Of a stretch of 64,000 nucleotides of DNA, positions 7,593 to 16,619 are shown in pieces. The DNA comes from CBDDEC01 sp965198045 (GTDB lineage Bacteria > Chloroflexota > Dehalococcoidia > UBA2979): assembly GCA_965198045.1 (NCBI GenBank), contig CBDAOL010000012.1:558001-622000 (forward strand), read 5' to 3'. The position numbers were made by a program, and so were the translations under genes. The notes beneath the pieces were generated by a model. It was not told the DNA's origin. It saw only the letters and a program-made list of their open reading frames with translations, and did no database searches. The number at the start of each line of letters is the position of its first letter. Within the stretch, counting starts at the first letter, position 1.

Positions 7593-8223
7593 ATGGCGGT
7601 TGGATCACTGGGAACATTCGCGATCACGCCGGGGCGACGCGCTGACGCGATGGCGGCGATCGAGGGCCTTCGAGGCTGGGCAGAGGGTCTCGGCGCCTCG
7701 GCACGCGTTCGCCAGAACGTGGTCGCCGGTGAGGCAAGCGGGACGATCAGCTTCGTCACGCTGTGGGAGGACGCGGCGGCGCGCGGCCTACATGGACGCC
7801 TCACGTGCGCAGGCGGAGAGCAACCCGATCTTGGAGGCACTCGACACGGCTCAACCGGCCTTGGCGGTCGTCTCGCGGGCGTTCTTGCAGGAGGTGGATC
7901 CGCTGCCCGGCCTGCCGGCCAATGCGGCGGTGCAATCGACCGCGGCGTTCCGGGCCGCGCCGGGACACGGTGAGGCGCTGCGCGAAGGCCTCGCTGCGGC
8001 TCGCGAGCGCGCGTCATCGATGGGCGTCGAGGTGCGGAACTACAGTCTGCGCCAGGCAGGCGCCAACACCGGGCTCAGCGGACGAGCAGCGGGGTTCGAG
8101 AGCTGGGCGCAGCTCGCCGAGTTCGAGGCGCAAACCGCTGCCGACGGCGGCGGTCCGTTGGTTCAGCTACTTCGTTCCGCCAACGTCGTGCCGGTGATCA
8201 GCGGCGTCAGCGTCGCCGTTTAG
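7593..8223 (+). pseudogene. Frameshifted two-domain ABM-like (dimeric alpha/beta barrel) gene
   Basis: The N-terminal part starts at the ATG at 7593 and reads sensibly to about 7785 (GSLGTFAITPGRR..., GTISFVTLWEDAA), where the frame becomes low-complexity. The next frame continues the same protein (AAYMDASRAQAESNPILEAL ...) to a stop at 8221-8223. Together they would give about 210 residues with two similar halves, each resembling antibiotic-biosynthesis-monooxygenase-type dimeric alpha/beta barrels; the second half again ends FESWAQLAEFEAQTA. A one-base insertion in the GCG-rich run near 7775-7785 would explain the break, either a real mutation, slippage or a sequencing error. It is flanked by the operator-like palindrome and a terminator, so it is a single-gene unit. 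Confidence 0.65.
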
Positions 8224-8238
8224 TCGCACTGATGGTCG

Positions 8239-8270
8239 GAAGAGAGCCGGGCGATCGCCCGGCTCTCTTC
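8239..8270 (+). terminator. Perfect hairpin terminator after the ABM-like gene
   Basis: A 14-bp perfect stem with a GATC loop (arms 8239-8252 and 8257-8270) begins 15 nt after the stop codon. There is no strict T-run, but CTCTTC closes the stem. Its symmetry would let it act on both strands. Confidence 0.65.
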
Positions 8271-8314
8271 GCGTCTCGGATCGTCGAGGGCGATACGAAC
8301 ACCCGTTCGCACGG

Positions 8315-8320
8315 TAGAAT
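8315..8320 (+). promoter_or_regulatory. Probable -10 element of uvrB
   Basis: TAGAAT lies 25 nt before the GTG start of uvrB, with the ribosome-binding sequence GGGAGGT between them. No recognisable -35 hexamer at 16-18 nt. Confidence 0.4.
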
Positions 8321-8344
8321 GGATCGGCACGGCGGGAGGTCTGC

Positions 8345-10450
8345 GTGACGACGACTGAGGACACGGCCAGCGCCGTCGAGTCGCAGCCGTTCGAGCTCGT
8401 CTCGGACTTCCAGCTCACTGGCGACCAGCCGCAGGCGGTCGAGTCGCTGTACGCGGGGCTCGATCGCGGGGACACGGCGCAGACACTCCTCGGCGCGACG
8501 GGGTCGGGCAAGACCTTCGCCATGGCGAACCTGATCGTGCAGCATCAGCGGCCGACGCTCGTGCTGGCGCCGAACCGCACCCTGGCGGCGCAACTCGTGG
8601 CCGAGTTCCGCGACTTCTTCCCGAACAACGCCGTCGAGTACTTCGTCAGCTACTACGACTACTACCAGCCCGAGGCCTACATCCCGCGCAGCGATACCTA
8701 CATCGCGAAGGACGCGGATATCAACGAGGAAATCGACAAGATGCGCCATGCGGCCACGCGGGCGCTCTTCGAGCGTCGCGACACGATCATTGTCGCCTCG
8801 GTGTCCTGCATCTACGGCCTCGGCGCGCCGGGTGAGTACCAGTCGTTCGTGGCGAACCTGTGGGCCGGGCGTCACGTCAACCGTGGCTCGCTCGTGCGGC
8901 AGCTCGTGGCGATGCAGTACGCACGCAACGACCTCAACCTGATCCGCGGCACGTTCCGTGTGCGTGGGGACTCGCTCACGATCTTCCCGGCGTACGAGGA
9001 TCTGGCGATCCGCGTCGACTTCTTCGGCGACGAGGTGGAGCGCATCCTCACGCTCGACCCGCTGACGGGCGAGGTGCTGAGCGACCTCGAGCGCACCGCG
9101 ATCTACCCGGCGAAGCACTTCGTCACATCCGAGGACCGGTTGAAGCTGGCGATCGACTCGATCGAGGCGGAGCTGGCCGAGTCGCTGGTCCGGCTCCGCG
9201 ACGAGGGGCACATCCTCGAGGCTGCGCGCCTCGAGGAGCGCACGCGCTACGACCTGGAGACCATGCGCGAGGTTGGGTACTGCTCCGGCATCGAGAACTA
9301 CTCGCGACACCTCGCTGGCCGCGCCCCCGGATCGACGCCGTGGACGCTACTCGATTACTTCCCGGACGACTGGCTGCTGTTCATTGACGAGTCGCACATC
9401 TCCGTGCCGCAGGTGCGGGGCATGTACCTGGGGGATATGTCGCGCAAGAAGACGCTGGTCGAGTACGGGTTCCGCCTGCCCTCCGCGCTGGACAACCGGC
9501 CGCTGAACTTTGCGGAGTTCGAGAAACACCTCAACCAGGTCGTCTTCGTCTCGGCGACACCGGGACCGTACGAGTTGGAGCACTCGACGCAGATCGTCCA
9601 GCAGGTGATCCGCCCCACGGGCATCGTTGATCCCGAGGTTGATGTGCGGCCCACGGCTGGTCAGATCGACGACTTGCTCGGCGAGGTGCAGACGCGCGTG
9701 GAGCGCAACGAGCGCACCCTGATCACCACGCTGACCAAGCGCATGGCCGAGGACTTGAACGACTACCTGCAGGAGATGGGCGTGAAGTCCATGTACCTGC
9801 ACTCCGAGGTGGACACGCTCGACCGCATCGACATTCTCCGCGACCTCCGGCTCGGCGTGTACGACGTGGTAGTCGGCATCAACCTGCTCCGTGAGGGTCT
9901 CGACTTGCCCGAGGTGTCGCTGGTCTGCATCCTCGACGCCGACAAGGAGGGCTACCTGCGCTCGGGCGGTTCACTGGTGCAGACGATCGGCCGCGCGGCT
10001 CGCCATCCCCTCGGTCGGGTGATCATGTACGCCGACCAGATCACCAAATCGATGCGCACGGCGCTCGATGAGACGGACCGCCGTCGCGAGATCCAGCGCG
10101 CCCATAACGAGGAGCACGGCATCACGCCCGAGGGCGTGGAGAAGACGATCCGCGACATCAACGACAGCCTGCGCCGGGTTGCCGACGACGAAGCGCCGTA
10201 CACCGCCTCGTCGGAGCTGCCACGCGAAGAGATCACACGGCTGGTCAAGGAGCTCGAACGGCAGATGAAGCAGGCGGCGAAGGAGCTCGACTTCGAGCGA
10301 GCGGCGCTGCTCCGCGACCAGGTTACCGAGCTGCGCCGCGAGCTGGTGGGCGGCGAGACGCCCGAGGGCCTGCAGTCGCTGGCAGCCCAGACGCGCCGAC
10401 CCGACAAGCGCAGCGCCCGCGGCGGCCGCATGCGTCGAGGGCGCAACTAG
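8345..10450 (+). CDS. uvrB: Excinuclease ABC subunit B
   Basis: Damage-verification helicase of nucleotide excision repair, 701 residues. GTG start with GGGAGGT just upstream. Visible parts: FQLTGDQPQAVESL, Walker A GATGSGKTFAMAN (about 50-62), the beta-hairpin region EYFVSYYDYYQPEAYIP that clamps DNA, helicase motif II region LLFIDESHIS, VSATPGPYE, motif VI QTIGRAARH, and the C-terminal UVR motif (LERQMKQAAKELDFERAALLRDQV) that contacts UvrC. Monocistronic: a terminator lies upstream and ftsK converges downstream. No uvrA or uvrC in the window. Confidence 0.98.
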   Translation: MTTTEDTASAVESQPFELVSDFQLTGDQPQAVESLYAGLDRGDTAQTLLGATGSGKTFAMANLIVQHQRPTLVLAPNRTLAAQLVAEFRDFFPNNAVEYFVSYYDYYQPEAYIPRSDTYIAKDADINEEIDKMRHAATRALFERRDTIIVASVSCIYGLGAPGEYQSFVANLWAGRHVNRGSLVRQLVAMQYARNDLNLIRGTFRVRGDSLTIFPAYEDLAIRVDFFGDEVERILTLDPLTGEVLSDLERTAIYPAKHFVTSEDRLKLAIDSIEAELAESLVRLRDEGHILEAARLEERTRYDLETMREVGYCSGIENYSRHLAGRAPGSTPWTLLDYFPDDWLLFIDESHISVPQVRGMYLGDMSRKKTLVEYGFRLPSALDNRPLNFAEFEKHLNQVVFVSATPGPYELEHSTQIVQQVIRPTGIVDPEVDVRPTAGQIDDLLGEVQTRVERNERTLITTLTKRMAEDLNDYLQEMGVKSMYLHSEVDTLDRIDILRDLRLGVYDVVVGINLLREGLDLPEVSLVCILDADKEGYLRSGGSLVQTIGRAARHPLGRVIMYADQITKSMRTALDETDRRREIQRAHNEEHGITPEGVEKTIRDINDSLRRVADDEAPYTASSELPREEITRLVKELERQMKQAAKELDFERAALLRDQVTELRRELVGGETPEGLQSLAAQTRRPDKRSARGGRMRRGRN

Positions 10451-10469
10451 CTCTCTCTCTCTCTCTCTC
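10451..10469. repeat. (CT)n dinucleotide microsatellite
   Basis: Nine and a half CT units directly follow the uvrB stop codon and fill half of the 36-nt gap to the convergent ftsK. Such simple repeats are unusual in this sequence and could vary in length by slippage. No terminator hairpin is seen here. Confidence 0.9.
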
Positions 10470-10486
10470 GAGCGACAGCGCCGGAG

Positions 10487-13090
10487 CTACTGGTCGAACT
10501 GCCTCGGGAACGACGGGCGCGCCGCTGCCTGCGCGGGCGGCGCCTCGGGCTCGGTCGACTCCACGGAGGGCTCGGGCTCAGGCTCGGCGACCGCGATCGG
10601 CACAGCGGCAGCATGCGCTGCGAGGCTGGCCGGCTCCTCGGTGACTCCGCCCGAGGGCTGGCCATCGGCATCGAGCAACACGGTGCGTGACTTGCCGCCC
10701 TCGGCAGCGCTGATCACGCCACGCTCCTCGAGCTGGTCCATGATTCGCGCCGCGCGCGGATAGCCGATGCCGAGCTTGCGTTGCAGCATCGAGGTGGAGA
10801 GCGTGCGCTGGCCGCGAGCCAGCTCGACCGCCTGCTGGAGCATCTCGTCGCCGCCCTCAGGCGCGGGCTGCCCGTCGAGGCCCAGCGTCTCCGCCTCGTA
10901 CATGGCGCGCTCGAGGTCGGTGTCGTACTTCTCCGGCGTGATATCGGCGAAGCGATCGGATGTCCAGAAATTGACCACCGAGGCGATCTCGCCGTCGGAG
11001 AGGAAGACGCCCTGCACGCGCTTCGGCTTCTGGACGTCCGGCGGGACGTACAGCATGTCGCCGCGGCCCAGCAGCTTGTCGGCGCCGGCCTGGTCGAGAA
11101 TGGTGCGCGAGTCCACCTGCGACGAAACAGCGAAGGCGATCCTCGTCGGGAAGTTGGCCTTGATCACGCCCGTGATGACATCGACGGAGGGGCGCTGCGT
11201 CGCGACCACGAGGTGGATGCCGGTCGCCCGCGCGAGCTGCGCGAGACGGACCAGCTGGTGCTCGACCTGGTAGGGCGCAGCCAGCATCAGGTCGGCCAGT
11301 TCATCGATCACCACGACCCAGTAGGGCAGCTTCCGATTGGAAGCCTGCTTGTTGTAGCCAGCGATGTTGCGCACGCCCGCTTTGGCGAAGCGGCGGTAGC
11401 GCGTCTCCATCTCGTTGATCACCGCCTGCAGCGTCCCGACCACGCGGTCCATGTCGACCACGATCTCGGAGAACGCGAGGTGCGGAATCTCGCCGAACGA
11501 GGCGAGCTCGACCCGTTTGGGGTCGATCATGACCAACCGCAACTCCGTGGGCGAGGAGTTCATGATCAGCCCGGTGATGATCGAGTTGAGGCAAACCGAC
11601 TTGCCGGAGCCGGTCGCGCCCGCGATCAACAGGTGGGGCATCGTCGCGAGGTCCGCCACCACCGGGTCGCCCGACACGCCCTGACCGAGGGCCAGCGGGA
11701 GTGCCGCCTTCTTCGCGGCCTGCTTGTAGAACGCAGTCTCCATGACTCCGCGCATCGACACCATCGAGGTCGTGAGGTTCGGCACTTCGATCCCCACCAT
11801 CGGCTTGCCCGGCACCGGCGCCTCGATGCGCAGGGCGGGAGCAGCGAGGGCAAGCGCGAGGTCGTTCTGCAGCGCGGTGATGCGGTTGACGCGGATACGA
11901 GTGCGCGAGACCTCGACCTGCTTGGTCTTCGGCGCTCCCTTCGCATCGAGGATCGGTTTGCCCGAGGCGTCGCGCTCGGCCACGAGCTTGGTCTTGATGT
12001 CCCAGCCGGGCTCGACGCCGAACTGCGTAACGGCCGGCCCCTCGTTGATCTGCACCACGGAGGAGTCCACACCGAAGGAGGCGAGCGTGTCGACGATGAG
12101 CTGCCCGCGCAGCTCGTTGTCGACTGAGCCACCCTTGGTCGCGATCGGCTCACGCAGGATCGTGAGCGGCGGCAGCTGCCACCCGCTGGCCGAGGCACGC
12201 CACTGGGACGCGGGCGTCTCCATGTCCATGCGGATCTGCGTGGCGGGTGTCTCTTCCTCCTCCTCGATCGGGGCGTGGGCGGCGGAGACGGCGGCGGCGA
12301 GGTTCGGCGAAGCTGGTCCCGCGATCGCCTCGATCGCTGCGTCGAGCTTCGCTTCGGCGGCGGCGCGATCGACAAACGGCTCGTCGCGCAGGATCGTCTC
12401 GACCGGCGGGTCGCCGAGGTGCTGCGTCCGGGCGACGATCGGCTCGAACGCCTCGTCGTCCGCGGTGCCGCGACGGTTCATGCCGAGCAGCAGCTGTGCG
12501 AGTGCGCGCAAGCCGCGCCCGACGGCGCGATGGATGCCGAGCCCCCAGGCCCAGCGCAGCGCGGCCCACGTCGCGCCCGGCGAGGCGCGCAGGCCGGCGA
12601 GGGCGGTCCGTGGCCAGAGCAGGGCGTAGGCCAGTGGAATCATCGCGAGCCAGACCAGAGTGCCGGCGACGCCCGCGGCCAGGGCCGCTCCGCTGTCGCC
12701 GCCCGCTGAAACCTCGGCAAGGTCGACGCTGCCGACGACGGTCGAGGGGTGCCACCGCCCGAGGACACCGGCGATGAACACGAGCACCGCTGCGCCGCCG
12801 AGGAGGTGGCGGGTGTGTGCGCGAGCCCAGCTCTGTTTGTGCAGGGCCAGCACGAGTCCGCTGCCCGCGAGCACGACGACGAAGCCGAAGATGTTGAGCC
12901 CGAAGAGCCGTACGAGGCTGTCGCGCAGATCGCCGATGACGCCCGCGAGCGGCAGCAGGTAGGGGATCGTGGCGGCAGCAGCTACGACGAGCAGCGCGCC
13001 AATCGTTTCGCGTCGGAAGACGAAGCGGACCAGGGTCATGATGTCGGGGATAGACGCGGAGGATCCGCGTCGGCGGGTTCTTCGAGCCAT
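10487..13090 (-). CDS. ftsK: DNA translocase FtsK/SpoIIIE
   Basis: Septum-associated DNA pump for chromosome segregation, 867 residues. The N-terminal 160 residues hold about four membrane segments (for example IGALLVVAAAATIPYLLPLAG and FGFVVVLAGSGLVLAL). A 140-residue acidic linker follows. The motor domain starts near 310 (GPAVTQFGVEPGWDIKTK), with Walker A LLIAGATGSGKSVCLN at about 488-503, Walker B VVIDELADLM and ATQRPSVDVITG. The winged-helix gamma domain (LSTSMLQRKLGIGYPRAARIMDQLEERGVI) recognises orienting sequences. A 60-residue Ala/Pro/Glu-rich tail follows it, which is unusual. It lies 67 nt downstream of rnj on the same strand. Confidence 0.96.
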   Translation of the reverse strand: MARRTRRRGSSASIPDIMTLVRFVFRRETIGALLVVAAAATIPYLLPLAGVIGDLRDSLVRLFGLNIFGFVVVLAGSGLVLALHKQSWARAHTRHLLGGAAVLVFIAGVLGRWHPSTVVGSVDLAEVSAGGDSGAALAAGVAGTLVWLAMIPLAYALLWPRTALAGLRASPGATWAALRWAWGLGIHRAVGRGLRALAQLLLGMNRRGTADDEAFEPIVARTQHLGDPPVETILRDEPFVDRAAAEAKLDAAIEAIAGPASPNLAAAVSAAHAPIEEEEETPATQIRMDMETPASQWRASASGWQLPPLTILREPIATKGGSVDNELRGQLIVDTLASFGVDSSVVQINEGPAVTQFGVEPGWDIKTKLVAERDASGKPILDAKGAPKTKQVEVSRTRIRVNRITALQNDLALALAAPALRIEAPVPGKPMVGIEVPNLTTSMVSMRGVMETAFYKQAAKKAALPLALGQGVSGDPVVADLATMPHLLIAGATGSGKSVCLNSIITGLIMNSSPTELRLVMIDPKRVELASFGEIPHLAFSEIVVDMDRVVGTLQAVINEMETRYRRFAKAGVRNIAGYNKQASNRKLPYWVVVIDELADLMLAAPYQVEHQLVRLAQLARATGIHLVVATQRPSVDVITGVIKANFPTRIAFAVSSQVDSRTILDQAGADKLLGRGDMLYVPPDVQKPKRVQGVFLSDGEIASVVNFWTSDRFADITPEKYDTDLERAMYEAETLGLDGQPAPEGGDEMLQQAVELARGQRTLSTSMLQRKLGIGYPRAARIMDQLEERGVISAAEGGKSRTVLLDADGQPSGGVTEEPASLAAHAAAVPIAVAEPEPEPSVESTEPEAPPAQAAARPSFPRQFDQ

Positions 13091-13157
13091 CGCTCAAGCC
13101 TCTCGCACGCTTCGTCCCCGCCAGTCCGAAGCGCTGGGTGTCACGGTCGCCCGGTGC

Positions 13158-14837
13158 TCATACCTCCAGCATCACCGGGATCACCAGCGGACGCCGATGC
13201 GTCTGCTGGTGGAGATACCCCGCGACATCGTCCTTCAACGTGTCGTGGAGCTGCCTCCAGTCTACATGGCGTTCCTCGCCACCGAGCGTGTCGATCACGA
13301 TCTGGCGTGCGCCTTCGAGGAGTTCCGGTTCGTCATCGGCGCCGACGAAGCCGTGCGACATCACCTCGGGCGTGCGCGTGAGGTTGCCGGTATGGCGGTC
13401 GACCGCCGCGACGACGACGAAGATTCCGTCGCTCGCCAGGTGTTGGCGGTCGCGCAGCACGAAGTCGTTGACATCACCGATGCCGAGGCCGTCGACGTAG
13501 ACATAATCCGCCGGGACGCGGTCCACGACCTCGGCGCCCTCGCCGTCGATTTCGAGCACGTCGCCGTCGGTCATGACGAACGCGTCGTCCTCGTCCATGC
13601 CGAGGTCGATCGCCAGCTCGCGGTGCAGCACCAGGTGCCGGTACTCCCCATGGATGCCGACGAAGTGCCGCGGGCGGACGATGCGATGGACGACCTTGAG
13701 CTCCTCGCGAGCGGCGTGGCCGCGGACGTGGACATCCGCGATCCGGTTGTAGATGACGTGCGCGCCGGCCTCGAAGAGCTGGTCGATGTTCTTCGACACC
13801 GACTTCTCGTTTCCCGGGACGGGGTTCGAGGAGAGGATGACCGTGTCGCCCTCGGAGACCGTGATGTCGTGATGGCTGCCATTGGCCATCCTCGTCAGCG
13901 CGCTGTTGGGCTCGCCCTGCGAGCCGGTGCAGATGATGACGGTCTTGCTGTCCTGGTGGTCGCGCATCTCGCGGGTGTTCATCAGCAGCCCCGAGGGCAC
14001 GCGCAGGTAGCCGAGGTCGCTCGCCATCTTGACGTTGTTCACCATCGACCGGCCAGTCACGAAGACGCGTCGACCGTAGCGCTCAGCCGAGTCGATCACG
14101 ATCTGCACTCGCGAGATGAGCGACGCGAACGTCGTCACGATGACGCGCCCCTCGGCGTTCGAGATTGCGCGGTCGAGGGTTTCGGCGACCACCTGCTCCG
14201 ACGGCGTGTGGCCCTCGACCTCCGCGTACGTCGAGTCGGCACAGAGCAGCAGCGCACCGTCGTCGCCGACATCGGCGAGGCGTGCGAGGTCGGTGTGCTG
14301 CCCCATGACGGGCGTGTGGTCGATCTTGAAGTCGCCGGTGTGAACGACCGTCCCGATCGGGGTGTCGATAATCAGCCCGGCGGCGTCGGGGATGGAGTGC
14401 GAGACCGAGAAGAACTCGACCGCGAACGGGCCGACATTCACGGTCTCTCCGGGCTTCATCACCGTGATCGACGCGTCGTCGAGCAGCCGGTGCTCGCGGA
14501 GCTTCACGGTCACGAGGCCCCTCGTCAGCTCCGTGCAGAAGATGGGTACGTTGAGTTCGCTCAGCACGAACGGGACGGCGCCGATGTGATCCTCGTGGCC
14601 ATGGGTCAGGAAGATCGCCTGCAACCTCGAGGGGTCGTCCATGAGGTAGCTGATCTCGGGGATGATCAGGTCGACGCCCGGATGCTCGACGTCAGGGAAC
14701 ATCAGCCCCACGTCTACGGCGATCGTCGCGTCGCCGTACTCGTAGAGCATCATGTTGCGCCCGATTTCGCCGAGTCCGCCCAGGGGGATGACGCGCAGGA
14801 CGCCGTCCTCTGGCGGGCCCAGCTGACCGTCGCTCAC
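13158..14837 (-). CDS. rnj: Ribonuclease J
   Basis: Beta-CASP metallo-beta-lactamase ribonuclease with endo- and 5'-3' exonuclease activity in mRNA decay and rRNA maturation. The 559-residue protein shows LGGLGEIGRNMMLYEY, the metal site THGHEDHIGA (residues about 78-87), HTGDFKIDHTP, the CADSTYAEVEGHTPSE loop, the beta-CASP motifs VTTFASLISRVQ and TGSQGEPNSALTRMA, and the histidine motif VGIHGEYRHL. The GTG start overlaps the udg stop codon by 4 nt (GTGA), so it is translationally coupled to the upstream repair gene. Confidence 0.97.
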   Translation of the reverse strand: MSDGQLGPPEDGVLRVIPLGGLGEIGRNMMLYEYGDATIAVDVGLMFPDVEHPGVDLIIPEISYLMDDPSRLQAIFLTHGHEDHIGAVPFVLSELNVPIFCTELTRGLVTVKLREHRLLDDASITVMKPGETVNVGPFAVEFFSVSHSIPDAAGLIIDTPIGTVVHTGDFKIDHTPVMGQHTDLARLADVGDDGALLLCADSTYAEVEGHTPSEQVVAETLDRAISNAEGRVIVTTFASLISRVQIVIDSAERYGRRVFVTGRSMVNNVKMASDLGYLRVPSGLLMNTREMRDHQDSKTVIICTGSQGEPNSALTRMANGSHHDITVSEGDTVILSSNPVPGNEKSVSKNIDQLFEAGAHVIYNRIADVHVRGHAAREELKVVHRIVRPRHFVGIHGEYRHLVLHRELAIDLGMDEDDAFVMTDGDVLEIDGEGAEVVDRVPADYVYVDGLGIGDVNDFVLRDRQHLASDGIFVVVAAVDRHTGNLTRTPEVMSHGFVGADDEPELLEGARQIVIDTLGGEERHVDWRQLHDTLKDDVAGYLHQQTHRRPLVIPVMLEV

Positions 14838-15742
14838 AGCAGGCGCTCCTGGGGCTTCGGGTCGGGCTCGGCCGGCTCGCTGTAGTCGACCAGTTCCGTG
14901 CGATCGTCCGAGGGCGGCTGCGACCGCGGGACCTCCGCGCCTGCCGCAGGCTCCGGCGCCCCGCCGGCCTGTGGCACGCTCGGCACACCGTCGAGGAGGC
15001 TGCGGATGCGCGCAAAGTCCTCGTGCATTGTCGGACGCAGGCTCCCGTTTCGCAGCGCGGCTGCCGGGTGGTAGAGCGGCATGATCGTCCGTCCGTCGAT
15101 CTCACTCGCGTTGCCGTGGATCTGGCTGATGCGAGCGCTGGGGAACCAGCGCGCCATCGAGAAGCGTCCGAGGGTGGCGATCACCTTCGGGTCGATCAAA
15201 TCGATCTGCCGCGCCAGGTAGTCCTCGCAGGCCGCGGTCTCGGCCGGCTGGGGGTCACGATTGCCGGGCGGCCGGCACTTCACGACGTTGGTGATGTACA
15301 CCTCGGCGCGTGAGAGGCCGATGCCGCCGAGCAGCTCGTCGAGGAAGCGACCGGCGGCGCCGATGAAGGGCAGCCCGAACTCGTCCTCCCGCGCGCCGGG
15401 CCCCTCGCCGATGAACATGAGCTGGGCGGTGACCGGGCCAGAGCCGGGGACGGTGTGGGTACGTGTCTTCGCCAGCACGCATCGCGGGCAGTCCGCGATC
15501 TCGAGGTAGAGGTCGTGGAAGCGTGCATCCACCTCGTACAGCGGCAGTAGGTCGGCGGGCGCATTGGGCGGCGGCATGTCGGGCATGATCGTCTGCCGAA
15601 CGGGGCCGGTCGCGCCTGCGTCGCGCGCGTCAGCCATCGGCTCGTGTGAGCGTGCGAGGGTCATCTCCGGGCTGCCTCTCCGAGGAGGTTGGGCCGGGGG
15701 AGGCGCGGTCGGCCGCGACGCGGGGAGCGGGGTGGTGGTCAT
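14834..15742 (-). CDS. Type-4 (Fe-S) uracil-DNA glycosylase
   Basis: Thermostable-type uracil-DNA glycosylase of family 4, excising uracil from deaminated DNA, 302 residues. Motif A is IGEGPGAREDEFGLPF (about 111-126) and the C-terminal motif MPLYHPAAALRN. Four cysteines for the [4Fe-4S] cluster are seen: Cys85 and Cys88 (DCPRC), Cys156 (VVKCRPPGNR) and Cys172 (AACEDYL). The first 60 residues are Pro/Ala-rich and outside the domain. The start at 15742 is supported by a -10-like TACGCT 7 nt upstream, suggesting a leaderless message; a Met near residue 36 or 53 is an alternative. The C-terminal 45 residues are also low-complexity. Confidence 0.93.
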   Translation of the reverse strand: MTTTPLPASRPTAPPPAQPPRRGSPEMTLARSHEPMADARDAGATGPVRQTIMPDMPPPNAPADLLPLYEVDARFHDLYLEIADCPRCVLAKTRTHTVPGSGPVTAQLMFIGEGPGAREDEFGLPFIGAAGRFLDELLGGIGLSRAEVYITNVVKCRPPGNRDPQPAETAACEDYLARQIDLIDPKVIATLGRFSMARWFPSARISQIHGNASEIDGRTIMPLYHPAAALRNGSLRPTMHEDFARIRSLLDGVPSVPQAGGAPEPAAGAEVPRSQPPSDDRTELVDYSEPAEPDPKPQERLL

Positions 15743-15749
15743 CGCAGCG

Positions 15750-15755
15750 AGCGTA
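15750..15755 (-). promoter_or_regulatory. -10-like TACGCT, leaderless-type, before udg
   Basis: On the minus strand TACGCT ends 7 nt before the udg ATG and no Shine-Dalgarno sequence is present, so transcription would begin at or beside the start codon. Confidence 0.4.
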
Positions 15756-15836
15756 GCATCGCGCCTGAATCAGTACCACCACCTATGCAGATAAGCCGTC
15801 TGCGTCACCACTCGCTCCGTCCGCGCTGCCTCGTGG

Positions 15837-16619
15837 CTAGTCGCGTCGGACCAGCCAGGCGAGACCGATACCGACGAAGTAGAGGATCACCATTGGCCCG
15901 CCGACGAGCGACTGCGTCACCGGGTCGGGCGTCGGCGTCGCGATCGCCGCGAAGACGAAGCAGATCACGATGGCGTAGCGCCACCAGCCCCAGAGCTGTC
16001 GCGCCGAGACGACGCCCAGCTTGGCGAGCCCCATCACCACGATCGGCGTCTCGAAGACGATGCCCATGACGAGGAGCAGTCGCGTCGTGAGGTCGATGTA
16101 GCTGCTGATCGTCGGCACCGGGTCGGCGAAGTCGCTGCCGAAGCTGAACAGGAATCCGTACGCGGCCGGCAGCACGACCCAGTAGGCGAAGGCCAGACCG
16201 CCGACGAACGAGAGCGAGGCGCCGATGACGACCGGGATCAGCCAGCGCTTCTCTTGCGGCGTCAGCGCCGGGGTCACGAAACGCATCGTCTGGTAAACGA
16301 TGACGGGCATCCCGAGAGAGATACCGCCGAGGAGCACGACGCGGAAATAGTTCACCACGTTTTCTAGCGGGGTAATCGCCTGGAACCTGATGTCGGGGTT
16401 GCGCGCCTCGGCGGGCACCTGCAGGAACTCGATGGCGCGGATGCCGATCGGCGGCGGGACGAAGACGATCATCCCGAGGATGACGGCGATCCCCATCCAC
16501 ATGACCCGGCTGCGTAGCTCGAACATGTGCTCGAGCAGCGTCATCGTGCCGCCAGATTGCGGCTCCGGCTCGGGATCAGGGGCGGCGGGTGGTGCTCCTG
16601 GCGGCGCCTCAGTCGCCAT
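15837..16619 (-). CDS. tatC: Sec-independent protein translocase TatC
   Basis: Six-helix membrane receptor for twin-arginine signal peptides, 260 residues. Begins with a Pro/Glu-rich cytoplasmic stretch, then MTLLEHMFELRSRV, the conserved LxEHxxELRxR motif. Membrane segments include VMWMGIAVILGMIVFV, FRVVLLGGISLGMPVIVYQ, WLIPVVIGASLSFVGGLAFAY with the conserved FxxGxxFxY, LLLVMGIVFETPIVVM and a last pair near the C-terminus; FVTPALTPQEKRW is the typical cytoplasmic loop. Its ATG directly abuts the tatB stop codon with no intervening base. Confidence 0.96.
   Translation of the reverse strand: MATEAPPGAPPAAPDPEPEPQSGGTMTLLEHMFELRSRVMWMGIAVILGMIVFVPPPIGIRAIEFLQVPAEARNPDIRFQAITPLENVVNYFRVVLLGGISLGMPVIVYQTMRFVTPALTPQEKRWLIPVVIGASLSFVGGLAFAYWVVLPAAYGFLFSFGSDFADPVPTISSYIDLTTRLLLVMGIVFETPIVVMGLAKLGVVSARQLWGWWRYAIVICFVFAAIATPTPDPVTQSLVGGPMVILYFVGIGLAWLVRRD

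Noticed and set aside
12969..14885. 638-codon plus-strand frame opposite rnj
   Set aside because: Shadow of RNase J, same reasoning; no motif.
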